From Bacteroidota bacterium (lineage in GTDB: Bacteria; Bacteroidota; Bacteroidia; Chitinophagales; JADIYW01), in the NCBI GenBank assembly GCA_016705125.1, contig JADIYW010000028.1, forward strand, positions 192,064 to 256,063: a stretch of 64,000 nucleotides of DNA, in the 5' to 3' direction. Of the stretch, positions 1-9,322 are shown one piece after another (positions within the stretch are counted from its first letter, which is position 1; each line of letters begins with the position of its first letter). Made by a program: the position numbers and the translations under genes. The notes below the pieces were generated by a model. That model was not told where the DNA came from, searched no databases, and saw nothing but the letters and a program-made list of their open reading frames with translations.

Positions 1-1
1 C

Positions 2-754
2 GCAGCGGTAGCGGTTACAGATAATCCAAAAATAAAACCGCCTATTAACCCTGATGATCATGTTATCTTTTTACCACTAAATGATAAAATAGCACTAGAA
101 AAAGCATTTAGCGAGCACGAGATTTGTGCCGTTATTATTGAACCATTTCAAGGAGTGAATGGAATTTACGAGGCAAAACATACTTTTCTCAAAGCGATTT
201 CTGCGCTTTGCAAAAAAAATATGTCCTTATTTATTATTGACGAAATTCAATCAGGATACGGTCGTACTGGCCATTTTTTCGCACATCAGTGGGCGTTTGT
301 AAAACCAGATATTATTACAATGGCAAAAGGCATGGGCAACGGTTTCCCAATTGCCGGGATTTTAGTAAATCCTGAAATTAAAGTTTGGCATGGCATGCTC
401 GGCACCACTTTTGGTGGCGCTCCCATGGCTTGTGCTGCCGGATTGAGTGTCTTAAAAACCATTGAATCAGAAAAATTAATTGAAAGAAACGTCGGTTTAG
501 GTGAATATTTTATAGAAAAATTGCGCGCACTTCCTTTTATTAAAGAAATTAGAGGTCGTGGTTTGATTTTAGGTGTTGAATTTGATTTTCCTATTAAAGG
601 TTTAAGGGAAAGGCTCGTTTATGAAAAACATATTTTTACCGGTAATGCCAGCAATCCTAACACTTTGCGCTTTCTTCCGCCTATGAATATTCGTAAAAAA
701 GACATAGACAAAACGATTAAAGCATTACAAGACCTTTTAAGCACCAACCCATAA
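2..754 (+). CDS. argD: Acetyl/succinylornithine aminotransferase, 5'-truncated by the window edge
   Basis: PLP-dependent class III aminotransferase that forms N-acyl-ornithine from N-acyl-glutamate semialdehyde in arginine synthesis. The reading frame is open from base 2, so the start lies outside the window; about 250 C-terminal residues are visible. The segment AVIIEPFQG, the PLP-phosphate region FIIDEIQSGYGRTG and the Schiff-base lysine in TMAKGMGNG (codon 326-328) are all present. It overlaps the next gene through TAATG. Its place directly before an N-succinylornithine-type carbamoyltransferase suggests that the natural acyl group is succinyl, as in Bacteroides; this is inferred from context. 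Confidence 0.93.
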   Translation, partial: AAVAVTDNPKIKPPINPDDHVIFLPLNDKIALEKAFSEHEICAVIIEPFQGVNGIYEAKHTFLKAISALCKKNMSLFIIDEIQSGYGRTGHFFAHQWAFVKPDIITMAKGMGNGFPIAGILVNPEIKVWHGMLGTTFGGAPMACAAGLSVLKTIESEKLIERNVGLGEYFIEKLRALPFIKEIRGRGLILGVEFDFPIKGLRERLVYEKHIFTGNASNPNTLRFLPPMNIRKKDIDKTIKALQDLLSTNP

Positions 755-1701
755 TGAGAAATTTTTTATCTGTCCATTCCATTGGTGATGTCGAGAAATT
801 GGCGCAAGAAGCTATTGAAATAAAGTCAAACCCTTTTCAATGGGAAAATTTAGGCAAAAGAAAAACCATGGTGCTTGTTTTTCTAAATTCTAGTCTTAGA
901 ACAAGAATAAGCACTCAAAAAGCGGCTCAAAATTTGGGCATGAATACAATTGTACTCAATTTGGGTACCGATTCATGGAATATGGAATTTGAAGATGGTG
1001 CAATCATGAATGGATCTACCGCCGAACACATCAAGGAAGGTGCCGCTGTTATTAGCCAGTATGCCGATATTATTGGTTTACGAAGTTTCCCAACGCTTAC
1101 TGATAAAGACAGAGATTATTCCGAATTTGTACTGAACCAGTTTCTTAAAAACATAAAAGTTCCATTGGTCAATATGGAATCAGCCACAGTGCATCCTTTA
1201 CAATCGCTCACAGACCTAATGACAATAAGAGAATTTGCAACAAAACCTAGGCCAAAGGTCGTTTTGACTTGGGCGCCACACATCAAAGCATTGCCGCAGT
1301 GTGTTCCAAATTCATTTGCCGAATGGATGAACAAAGCGGAAGTAGAATTCGTAATCACGAACCCAAAAGGATACGAATTACATGAAAAATTTGCTGGAGC
1401 AGCTACCTTTTGTAAAAACCAAACTGAAGCTTTTAAAAATGCCGATTTTATTTATGCCAAAAATTGGTCGAGCTATACCGATTATGGTCAAATACTAAAT
1501 ACCGACCCCAATTGGATGGTAAATGCAGAAAAAATGGCGCTCACTAATAATGCCAAATTTATGCATTGCCTGCCAGTAAGGCGCAATATTGTAGTTGCGG
1601 ATGAAGTAATTGATAGCGAAAACTCAATCGTAATCCAGCAAGCTGGCAACAGGGAATGGGCAGCACAAGCCGTGCTTAAAAGAATATTGGAAAAACTTTG
1701 A
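754..1701 (+). CDS. argF': N-succinyl/N-acetylornithine carbamoyltransferase (SOTCase family)
   Basis: Transfers carbamoyl from carbamoyl phosphate to an N-acylated ornithine, giving N-acyl-citrulline. The 315 residues match the usual length. Visible motifs are the carbamoyl-phosphate loop SSLRTR (46-51), HPLQ (H147) and HCLPVRRN near the C-terminus. The sequence aligns without gaps to the Bacteroides fragilis enzyme, as I recall it, through residue 92. There the specificity position is Pro90 (N-succinyl) against Glu92 in the Xanthomonas N-acetyl enzyme; here it is Ala90 (STAEH). The preferred acyl group therefore cannot be read from that residue, although overall similarity favours the succinyl type. 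Both junctions overlap neighbouring operon genes. Confidence 0.93.
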   Translation: MRNFLSVHSIGDVEKLAQEAIEIKSNPFQWENLGKRKTMVLVFLNSSLRTRISTQKAAQNLGMNTIVLNLGTDSWNMEFEDGAIMNGSTAEHIKEGAAVISQYADIIGLRSFPTLTDKDRDYSEFVLNQFLKNIKVPLVNMESATVHPLQSLTDLMTIREFATKPRPKVVLTWAPHIKALPQCVPNSFAEWMNKAEVEFVITNPKGYELHEKFAGAATFCKNQTEAFKNADFIYAKNWSSYTDYGQILNTDPNWMVNAEKMALTNNAKFMHCLPVRRNIVVADEVIDSENSIVIQQAGNREWAAQAVLKRILEKL

Positions 1702-2486
1702 AACAGACACTTAAAATATTTAAAATTGGCGGCAATGTAATTGACGATAGCCATGCTTTACAAAATTTCTTAGCTGATTTTTCTAGCTTACCTTTGCCAA
1801 AAATCCTAATTCATGGCGGTGGTAAATTGGCCTCCGATTTGAGTAAGAAAATGGGAATAATGCCCAACTTAGTCAATGGAAGACGGATAACCGACGAGCC
1901 AACTCTCGACATTGTTACGATGGTTTATGCAGGCCTTATAAACAAAAAAATAGTAGCGCAACTCCAACAAAACGGTACCAATGCCATCGGATTAAGTGGC
2001 GCCGATGGCAACGTCATTCAATCTCGAAAAAGAGACGCGAACCCAATAGATTATGGATTTGTAGGTGATATTGAAAAAATAAACAATGCACTTATTACCA
2101 ACTTATTACAACATAACCTTTGCCCCGTTTTTTGTGCCATTACACACAATATGAACGGCATATTATTAAATACAAATGCAGATACCATTACGGCTGAATT
2201 GGCTATTTCACTCGAAAATGAATATGAAATTGAGGTGATTTATGTTTTCGAAAAATTAGGATTATTGAGCAATATCGATGATGAAAATTCGCTTATTCCT
2301 TTCATCAAAACAAGTGATATTTTTGCCTTAAAAAAGGACAATACTATTTCAGGTGGTATGCTTCCAAAGGTAGATAATATCGAAAACCTGCTTAATAATG
2401 GGATAAAAAAAGTATATTTATGCCATCCAAATCAAGTTAAAAACTTGGATACTAGTCATTTTAGAGGTACTATTTTCGAAAAATAA
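1698..2486 (+). CDS. argB: Acetylglutamate kinase family protein
   Basis: Amino-acid kinase that phosphorylates N-acyl-glutamate, the second arginine step. The 262 residues are the normal length. The N-terminal KIGGNVI, the glycine-rich LIHGGGKLASDL and GADGN are visible, and GGMLPKV near the C-terminus is typical of ArgB. The start is TTG at 1698, inside the stop of argF' (TTGA overlap), which indicates translational coupling. In Bacteroidota of the succinyl-ornithine type the substrate may be N-succinylglutamate; this is inferred from pathway context only. Confidence 0.92.
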   Translation: MKQTLKIFKIGGNVIDDSHALQNFLADFSSLPLPKILIHGGGKLASDLSKKMGIMPNLVNGRRITDEPTLDIVTMVYAGLINKKIVAQLQQNGTNAIGLSGADGNVIQSRKRDANPIDYGFVGDIEKINNALITNLLQHNLCPVFCAITHNMNGILLNTNADTITAELAISLENEYEIEVIYVFEKLGLLSNIDDENSLIPFIKTSDIFALKKDNTISGGMLPKVDNIENLLNNGIKKVYLCHPNQVKNLDTSHFRGTIFEK

Positions 2487-3568
2487 TGGAAAAGGAAACC
2501 AATATTGCCACTCAATTATTGAAGCAACTCATTGCACAAACTTCTTTTTCAAAAACAGAAGAAAATGCTGCAGCCGTTTTTAGAAATTTTTTAACTAAAA
2601 ATGCAATTCCTTTTCAAACCCAATTAAACAATACTTGGGCTACCAACAAATTCTACGACAAATCAAAACCCACTATTTTACTCAACTCGCATATAGATAC
2701 CGTAAAACCTAACCCAAACTGGACTTTAAATCCTTTTGAACCCCAAGAAATAGATGGTAAAATATACGGATTAGGAAGCAATGATGCTGGAGGTTCTTTA
2801 GTGGCTTTATCTTCTACATTTCTGCATTTTTATGCTTTAGAAAACCTTTCTTTCAATATAATTTTACTCGCATCTGCTGAAGAAGAAATATCAGGAAAAA
2901 ACGGCATTGAATCTTTATCGTCAATAACCGATAATTGTGAATTTGCTATTATTGGCGAGCCTACCGAAATGGCAGCAGCCGTTTCTGAACGAGGATTGAT
3001 GGTATTAGATGGCAAAATAATTGGAAAGGCTGGTCATGCTGCTCGTGAGGAAGGCATTAATGCAATATATTTAGCACAAAAAGACATCCACTTTTTTGAA
3101 ACATTTGAATTTGAAAAAACAAATCCATTTTTAGGCAAAATAAAAATGAGTTTAACACAAATCAACAGCGGCACACATCACAATGTTGTGCCAAGTCTTT
3201 GTGAATATGTGGTAGATATTAGAATGATTCCTGAATACAATTTTGAAGAAATAATCGATTTAATTCAGCCACAAATAAATGGGAAAATTGTCGCACGGTC
3301 TATGCGTTTAAAACCGTCCATTTTGCCCACAGACCACTATTTTCATTCCATTTTGAGCCAGTTAAATATAAAATCTTTTGGTTCTTCTACCCTCTCCGAC
3401 CAAGCCTTGCTGAACATTGCAAGTGTAAAAATTGGCCCAGGGAAATCTGAGCGGAGCCATTCAGCGGATGAGTTTATTTACAAAAATGAAATCGGAGAAG
3501 GCATAGAAATTTACACAAAAATACTCCACCAACTAAACCAATATTTCGAACAAAAGGCGACAATATGA
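2486..3568 (+). CDS. argE: M20 family N-acyl-citrulline/ornithine deacylase
   Basis: Zinc aminoacylase of the M20 (ArgE/DapE) family. It should remove the acyl group from N-acyl-citrulline, releasing citrulline for argininosuccinate synthesis. Metal-site motifs are SHIDTVKPN and GLGSNDAGGS near the N-terminus, the EEE catalytic region (SAEEEISG) and GEPTEMAAA. The protein is 360 residues, typical of the Bacteroidota version. The start overlaps the argB stop by one base (TAATG) and the end overlaps argH by four bases. Acetyl or succinyl specificity is not readable from sequence. Confidence 0.88.
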   Translation: MEKETNIATQLLKQLIAQTSFSKTEENAAAVFRNFLTKNAIPFQTQLNNTWATNKFYDKSKPTILLNSHIDTVKPNPNWTLNPFEPQEIDGKIYGLGSNDAGGSLVALSSTFLHFYALENLSFNIILLASAEEEISGKNGIESLSSITDNCEFAIIGEPTEMAAAVSERGLMVLDGKIIGKAGHAAREEGINAIYLAQKDIHFFETFEFEKTNPFLGKIKMSLTQINSGTHHNVVPSLCEYVVDIRMIPEYNFEEIIDLIQPQINGKIVARSMRLKPSILPTDHYFHSILSQLNIKSFGSSTLSDQALLNIASVKIGPGKSERSHSADEFIYKNEIGEGIEIYTKILHQLNQYFEQKATI

Positions 3569-4917
3569 AAACTAAATTATGGCAAAAAACTAGCCAAACT
3601 GCTTCCGAAAATTTGCAAAAAGTAGAGCAATTTACCATTGGAAATGACAACGAATTGGACATGTTTATGGCTGCTTATGATGTATTGGGCACACTCGCAC
3701 ATATCGAAATGTTAGAATCTGTAGGCTTGCTTCAAAAAGAAGAATTATCCGTTTTACAAACCGAGTTAAAAAGACTATTTAACCAAATCCAGAATGGACA
3801 ATTCAAAATAAGTGAAGGTGTTGAAGACATACACTCAGAAGTCGAATTCCAGCTTACAGAAAAATTAGGCGATTTAGGCAAAAAAGTCCACAGCGGACGT
3901 TCTCGAAATGACCAAGTTCTGGTAGATATTAAAATGTACAGCAGGGCCAGATTAGAATCTATTGTAAAATTAACGAATCAACTTTTCGAAATCTTACTTG
4001 TAAAAAGTGAAGAAAATAAAGCCATTTTATTGCCAGGTTATACTCATTTTCAAATAGCCATGCTATCGTCCGCTGGACTTTGGTTGAGTGCTTATGCCGA
4101 AAGTCTAACCGACGATATGGAACTTTTGTATAGCGCATTTAAAGTAGTAAACAAAAACCCACTTGGCTCTGGCGCCGGTTATGGCGGTTCATTACCGATA
4201 AACCGAACAAAAACGACCAATTTACTTGGTTTCGAAACACTAAATTACAATTCTGTATATGCCCAAATGACACGTGGTAAAACCGAAAAAACAGTAGCCT
4301 CTGCCCTTTCTTCTTTAGCCGCTACCCTTTCACGTCTTTCGATGGATTGTACGCTTTACCTTTCACAAAATTTCGATTTCATCGCATTTCCAAACGAACT
4401 CACTACAGGTTCGAGTATAATGCCACACAAAAAAAACCCAGATGTTTTCGAGTTAATAAGGGCAAAATGCAACAAAATACAAAGCTACCAAACACAGTTT
4501 TTCAATATCACCAACAATCTCCCATCAGGCTACCATCGCGACATGCAGATACTAAAAGACGATTATTTTGCCATGTTTGACGAAATATCCAGTTGTTTAG
4601 AAATGATGATAATGATGATACAAAATATCAGTTTCAAAGAAAACATTTTGAACGATCCACGATACCTACCTCTTTTTAGTGTAGAAGCAGTAAATCAACT
4701 CGTTAGCACAGGAATTCCCTTTCGTATTGCCTATCAGCAAGTAGGATTATCCATAGAAAATGGCACTTTCGAAATGCCAAAACTAAGTCAACATACACAT
4801 GAGGGTTCCAAAGACAATCTTTGTTTAGACGAAATCAGATCGGCATACAACCAAACTATACAACAATTCCCCTTCGACAAAATCAATCAAGCTTTGGCAA
4901 AATTATCCCAAGAGTAA
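3565..4917 (+). CDS. argH: Argininosuccinate lyase
   Basis: Cleaves argininosuccinate to arginine and fumarate, the last step of the pathway. The 450 residues are family length. The fumarase/aspartase signature GSSIMPHKKNP is present near residue 285, with HSGRSRNDQV and the TxxH region of the active site (LLPGYTHFQIA) upstream. It is the last gene of the operon and overlaps argE by four bases. argG and argC are not in the window and are expected upstream of base 1. The 189 bp after the stop hold no obvious gene. Confidence 0.96.
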   Translation: MKTKLWQKTSQTASENLQKVEQFTIGNDNELDMFMAAYDVLGTLAHIEMLESVGLLQKEELSVLQTELKRLFNQIQNGQFKISEGVEDIHSEVEFQLTEKLGDLGKKVHSGRSRNDQVLVDIKMYSRARLESIVKLTNQLFEILLVKSEENKAILLPGYTHFQIAMLSSAGLWLSAYAESLTDDMELLYSAFKVVNKNPLGSGAGYGGSLPINRTKTTNLLGFETLNYNSVYAQMTRGKTEKTVASALSSLAATLSRLSMDCTLYLSQNFDFIAFPNELTTGSSIMPHKKNPDVFELIRAKCNKIQSYQTQFFNITNNLPSGYHRDMQILKDDYFAMFDEISSCLEMMIMMIQNISFKENILNDPRYLPLFSVEAVNQLVSTGIPFRIAYQQVGLSIENGTFEMPKLSQHTHEGSKDNLCLDEIRSAYNQTIQQFPFDKINQALAKLSQE

Positions 4918-5106
4918 AAGCAGGGTTATATTTCAGATTTGAGAAATATAGGGTTGAAAATTTTGGGTAAATAAAAGGAAAAAAGAAATAGTTCAAATTT
5001 TTACCTTGTGAAAAATAATATTACTTTTTGCATTATCAACCATAATATTTAGGTTTTATAGCTTAACTTAGCCGACAGAAATAATATAAACTACTGACAT
5101 CATAAA

Positions 5107-6675
5107 ATGGCAAAACTGAAGAAAGAAATAAAAGAAAAAGCAATTGAAGTTACCCTTTGGGAAGCAGCTAATAAATTGAGAGGTAGTGTAGAGCCTGCCG
5201 AATATAAACACGTTGTATTAGGACTTGTATTCTTAAAGTTTGCCAGCGACAAGTTTGAAGAACACCGAGCCAAACTCATTGCAGAAGGCAAAGAAAAGTA
5301 TATTGAGAAACCTGAGTTTTATAATATGAGCAATGTGTTTTTCTTGGAAGAAATTTCACGTTGGAGCTACATTGTAAAAAAGGCAAGACAAAATGATATT
5401 GCTTTAATCATTGACACAGCCCTGCACACTATTGAAAAGGACAACAAAGCGTTGAAAGGTGCTTTGCCCGACAATTACTTTTCTCGTTTGGGTTTAGATA
5501 TTACCAAACTGGCTTCTTTGATTAGCGAAATTGACAACATCAATACACTTAAAGACAAAGAACAGGATTTGGTTGGGCGTGTTTATGAATACTTCCTAAA
5601 AAAGTTTGCAATTGCAGAAGGAAAAGGCAAAGGAGAATTCTATACACCAAAAACAATTGTAAGTCTTATTTCAGAAATGATTGAACCTTACAAAGGAATT
5701 ATCTATGACCCTGCTTGTGGTTCGGGTGGTATGTTTGTGCAGTCTATCAAGTTTATTCAAGCACACCACGGAAACCAAAAAGAAGTTTCCATTTACGGTC
5801 AAGAATACACCAAAACTACTTACAAACTGGCAAAGATGAACCTCGCCATCAGAGGGATTTCTGCCAACCTGGGCGAAAAAGCTGCCGACACTTTTGCAGA
5901 CGACCAACACAAAGACCTGAAAGCCGATTACATAATGGCAAACCCACCTTTTAACCAAAAAGACTGGCGAGGCGAAAATGAATTGATTGACGACCCACGT
6001 TGGAGAGGCTATGATGTGCCACCCAAAAGCAACGCCAACTATGGTTGGATTTTGAATATGGTTTCCAAACTTTCAGAAAACGGAATTGCAGGTTTTATAT
6101 TGGCAAACGGTGCTTTGAGTGGCGGTGGCGAAGAATACAAAATACGCAGAAAGCTCATTGAAAATAAACTGGTGGAAGCCATAGTAATTATTCCGAGAGA
6201 TACTTTTTACACCACCGACATTAGCGTTACGCTTTGGATTTTGAACAAAAACAAAAAAGCAAGAACCGTTGAAATAAACGGAAAACAGAAAAACTACCGT
6301 GACCGTGAAAGGGAAATTTTGTTTTTGGATTTAAGGCGTTGGGGACAGGATTTTGAAAAGCAGTTTATAGAACTTACAGAAGTAGAAATTGCCAAAGTTT
6401 CCGAGAACTACCACAACTGGCAACAAACCGACTACAAGAAAACCTACAAAAATGTGCCTGAGTATTGCTACTCTGCAAGTTTTGAAGAATTAAAGGCCAA
6501 TGATTTTTCTTTGGTGCCAAGCAAATACATTGAGTTTATTGACCGTGATAGCGAAATAGATTTTGATACCGAAATGAAACGCATACAAAAGGATTTTAAA
6601 ACCCTTTTGAAAGAAGAAAAGCAATCGCAAGACCAATTGATTAACGCTTTTAAAATATTGGGCTATGAGTTATAA
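5107..6675 (+). CDS. hsdM: Type I restriction-modification methyltransferase subunit
   Basis: N6-adenine methyltransferase subunit of a type I RM system, which uses SAM and is directed by HsdS. The 522 residues begin with an HsdM N-terminal helical domain (LWEAANKLRGSVEPAEYKHVVLGLVFLK region). SAM motif I is DPACGSGGMF (about 201-210) and the catalytic motif is NPPF (279-282). It overlaps hsdS by 11 bases. Together with hsdS and hsdR it makes a complete set, but the operon carries extra genes between S and R. The C-terminal coiled region probably contacts HsdS. Confidence 0.95.
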   Translation: MAKLKKEIKEKAIEVTLWEAANKLRGSVEPAEYKHVVLGLVFLKFASDKFEEHRAKLIAEGKEKYIEKPEFYNMSNVFFLEEISRWSYIVKKARQNDIALIIDTALHTIEKDNKALKGALPDNYFSRLGLDITKLASLISEIDNINTLKDKEQDLVGRVYEYFLKKFAIAEGKGKGEFYTPKTIVSLISEMIEPYKGIIYDPACGSGGMFVQSIKFIQAHHGNQKEVSIYGQEYTKTTYKLAKMNLAIRGISANLGEKAADTFADDQHKDLKADYIMANPPFNQKDWRGENELIDDPRWRGYDVPPKSNANYGWILNMVSKLSENGIAGFILANGALSGGGEEYKIRRKLIENKLVEAIVIIPRDTFYTTDISVTLWILNKNKKARTVEINGKQKNYRDREREILFLDLRRWGQDFEKQFIELTEVEIAKVSENYHNWQQTDYKKTYKNVPEYCYSASFEELKANDFSLVPSKYIEFIDRDSEIDFDTEMKRIQKDFKTLLKEEKQSQDQLINAFKILGYEL

Positions 6676-7795
6676 GCGTATTGGCGATTATATTCATTTG
6701 GTTGATAATCGCAATAAAGATTTAGCGGTTACAAACTTATTGGGTATAAACATTACCAAGAATTTTATGCCTTCGGTTGCCAATACATCTGAATCGGATT
6801 TATCTAAGTACAAAATCATTCAGAAAGGTCAATTCGCATATAGTGCTATGCAAGTGGGCAGAGATGAAACTATCCGTTTGGCTTTGTATGCAGAAGAAAA
6901 TCCTGCAATCATTTCTCCCGCATATTTGGTAATTGAAGTAAATGACGAAAATGAATTTTTGCCCGAGTATATGATGATGTGGTTTCAAAGACCCGAATCA
7001 GATAGATACGGTTGGTTTATTAGCGATAGTAGCGTAAGAGCAAGTTTAGACTGGGAAAGATTTTGTGAAATACAAATACCAATTCCAGAGATTGATGAGC
7101 AACGAAAATTTGTTGCACTCTACAATGGCTTACTCACCAACCAAAAAACCTACGCAAATAGTTTGGCTGATTTGCAATTGATTTGCGATACATACATTGA
7201 AAACCTAATTAAAACCGAAAAGCCTAAAGTGCTTGGAGAATATATTGAGAGAATAATAGATAAAAACACGGATGATAAATTTAATTCTGTAATAGGAATC
7301 AGTGAAAGAAAAGAGTTCAGAGAACCTGCTGGAAAGGTAAATAAGGAGAATTTGTCCAATCATTTAATAGTTCGGAAAAACGAATTCGGATACATTCCAA
7401 GAATGAATCCATTTAAACCATTGGCTGTTGCATTGTCGCATTATGATTATCCCGTTTTGGTTTCACCCTCATATGTTGCATTTAGAGTAATTGATACTAA
7501 AGTGCTCTTACCAGAATTTTTGATGCTCTATTTCAAAAGACCAGCCTTTGACAGATACGCAGCTTTTAATGCTTGGAGTAGCACACGAGATACTTTTGAT
7601 TGGCCTGATATGATTATTGTAAAAGTTCCGATTCCCGACATAAAAATTCAAGAAGCCATTGTAACCATTTACCACACTTTGGAAACTCGTAAGCGAATCA
7701 ACGAACAATTGAAAAACACCATTAAACCACTTTGCCCTGTGTTGATGAAAGGTGTGGTGTTGAGTTTTAAAACTGAAAAGCAATTGTCTCTATGA
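6665..7795 (+). CDS. hsdS: Type I restriction-modification specificity subunit
   Basis: DNA-recognition subunit. The 376 residues hold two target-recognition domains, each ending in a similar conserved stretch (VRASLDWERFCEIQIPIPEI near residue 130 and TRDTFDWPDMIIVKVPIPDI near 320). Each is followed by a helical spacer, as usual for HsdS. It starts inside hsdM (11-base overlap) and its last four bases overlap the following broken Shedu gene, so all three were translationally coupled. The recognition sequence cannot be predicted from sequence. Confidence 0.92.
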   Translation: MSYKRIGDYIHLVDNRNKDLAVTNLLGINITKNFMPSVANTSESDLSKYKIIQKGQFAYSAMQVGRDETIRLALYAEENPAIISPAYLVIEVNDENEFLPEYMMMWFQRPESDRYGWFISDSSVRASLDWERFCEIQIPIPEIDEQRKFVALYNGLLTNQKTYANSLADLQLICDTYIENLIKTEKPKVLGEYIERIIDKNTDDKFNSVIGISERKEFREPAGKVNKENLSNHLIVRKNEFGYIPRMNPFKPLAVALSHYDYPVLVSPSYVAFRVIDTKVLLPEFLMLYFKRPAFDRYAAFNAWSSTRDTFDWPDMIIVKVPIPDIKIQEAIVTIYHTLETRKRINEQLKNTIKPLCPVLMKGVVLSFKTEKQLSL

Positions 7796-8934
7796 GTTTA
7801 AGTAATCATAAACCCACTCAAGAGGAAATTGTAAATACCTCAATCCCAAATCGACTTTATTGGCACGAGTTTGAAAATAATCGTTTTTTTCAAGTAGTAC
7901 ATCAAGACGAAACAGGATTTGAAATAAAACTTGCTCCTAAAACAATGTTTAAGGTTAAATACCTTATAGACAAAGAAGATATTGAAGGTTTTGAACTGAT
8001 AAAAGTTAGCAATATTGCAACACAAAAGGTTTCGCTTAGCAAATTCAATTTTGCTCAATTAAAAGCATTCCTTTCTTTCATAAGCGAAATTGATTTAAAA
8101 GGAATTACAGAAAAGCGGCTTAAAATTTTAGATGACCAAGAATTAGATACAGATTCTATTCGTTCTGTTAAAACATTATTATCGAAAAAGGGTGGTGCTG
8201 AATTAGTAGAAACTTTGATAAACGAAGGCATCATTTCATCAAAGGATATTGTAAACACAGCATTTAGAAAACGAGGGCTTCAAATATTTTCAGACTTAAA
8301 AAACAACTCGGAATGACCTATGCGAAGCAACAGCTTGAAGAAGCACAGTGAGAAGGTTGTAATACTTTTGATCAGTGGATTTTTGGCTATGGTTTAGATT
8401 ATCGCTATCAAGAAATTCTGCAAAGAGAAGTTCATCTTTCTGATGCAGGGTGGATGGTTCAAATACTGTAATTGGCGATTATCTGTTGGGTGATAACTTC
8501 TTTACAACCTTTGTTGAGTTAAAGAAACCTTCAACGCCATTATTTGGAAAAAAAGGGAATCGTTCAAACTCTTGGAAACTATCTAATGACTTAATTGAAT
8601 CCGTTTCTCAAATTCTTGAACATAAAGCTACTGGTTTAATTCGCTTAGATAAACAACAATTCATAAAAGGTGAACCAGTCAACCAAAAGGCTTACGATTC
8701 AAGGGTAATTTTAATCATTGGCAAAGATTTGGAAGGAACTTGAAAATTCAAGCAATACATTAGAAAAAGAGATTAAAAAGAAAACTTTGGAGTTGTTTAG
8801 AATGGATAGCAGAAATGTTGAAATTCTAACTTTTGATGAATTGTATGAAAGAGCTTGTTTTATTGCAGAAGGCGAAAATGAGTTAGCAACAAATAATATC
8901 AACTATTGTAGATGATGATGACTTCCCTTTTTAA
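7792..8934 (+). pseudogene. sduA: Shedu-type anti-phage nuclease (DUF4263), disrupted
   Basis: Pieces in three frames together spell a DUF4263/Shedu protein. Residues 1-174 (7792-8316) form the intact N-terminal part. Another frame then reads into WIFGYGLDYRYQ EILQREVHLSD. The stretch 8450-8743 holds DGSNTVIGDYLLG with the nuclease signature D...VELKKP, and 8745-8934 holds the C-terminal LELFRMDSRNVEILTFDELYERA. Lesions I see are a frame change near 8310, an in-frame TGA at 8349-8351, and frame changes near 8447 and 8740. The start overlaps hsdS by four bases. Shedu is a known stand-alone anti-phage nuclease (PD-(D/E)xK); here it appears embedded in an RM operon and dead. Whether the first 174 residues are still made and useful is unknown. 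Confidence 0.85.
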
Positions 8935-9034
8935 ATATTGGTAAGAAATTCAAAGAAGAAAAATTAGAAAATAGAATACTAAAGTTAACAGAACTGAAAG
9001 ATTTGCTACTTTACAAATAAGCGACAGTAGAAAA

Positions 9035-9322
9035 TTGAGAGATATGGGAAAAGACCTATTTCAGGATATCAAAAAAACCATTGAAGCATTTCAAGAATCA
9101 TTGAAAGGGCATTTGCCAGCATTAGAGGCAGAGATCAATGATTTGATACATTCGGGAAATAAGGACAAAAACACTATTGAAAATACATTAGATACTTTGC
9201 TGTCATTGACATATATGGGTGTAGGGAAGGAATTATTTATACGATTATTAGAATATTACAAAACCATAGATGCAGATGGTGCATCTTTTTATTGGAACGA
9301 ATACGATAAAGACAATGAATAA
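9035..9322 (+). CDS. Small hypothetical protein in the RM operon
   Basis: An intact 95-residue acidic, helical ORF with no signal peptide or membrane segment. It ends in a DGASFYWNEYDKDNE tail. I do not recognise a named family. It lies between the broken Shedu gene and the RAYT gene, in the direction of the operon, and its last eight bases overlap the RAYT start (ATGAATAA). The lack of stops over 95 codons while the adjacent Shedu gene is wrecked suggests it is still selected. A role in the RM system is a guess from position. Confidence 0.6.
   Translation: MRDMGKDLFQDIKKTIEAFQESLKGHLPALEAEINDLIHSGNKDKNTIENTLDTLLSLTYMGVGKELFIRLLEYYKTIDADGASFYWNEYDKDNE

Noticed and set aside
4347..4580. Open frame inside argH and the many other frames overlapping strong genes
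   Set aside because: They lie in alternative frames of well-recognised genes and show no family features.
8935..9021. Frame reading ENRILKLTELKDLLLYK after the Shedu remnant, reminiscent of an HsdS C-terminal coiled tail
   Set aside because: Too short and generic to call a second hsdS remnant.
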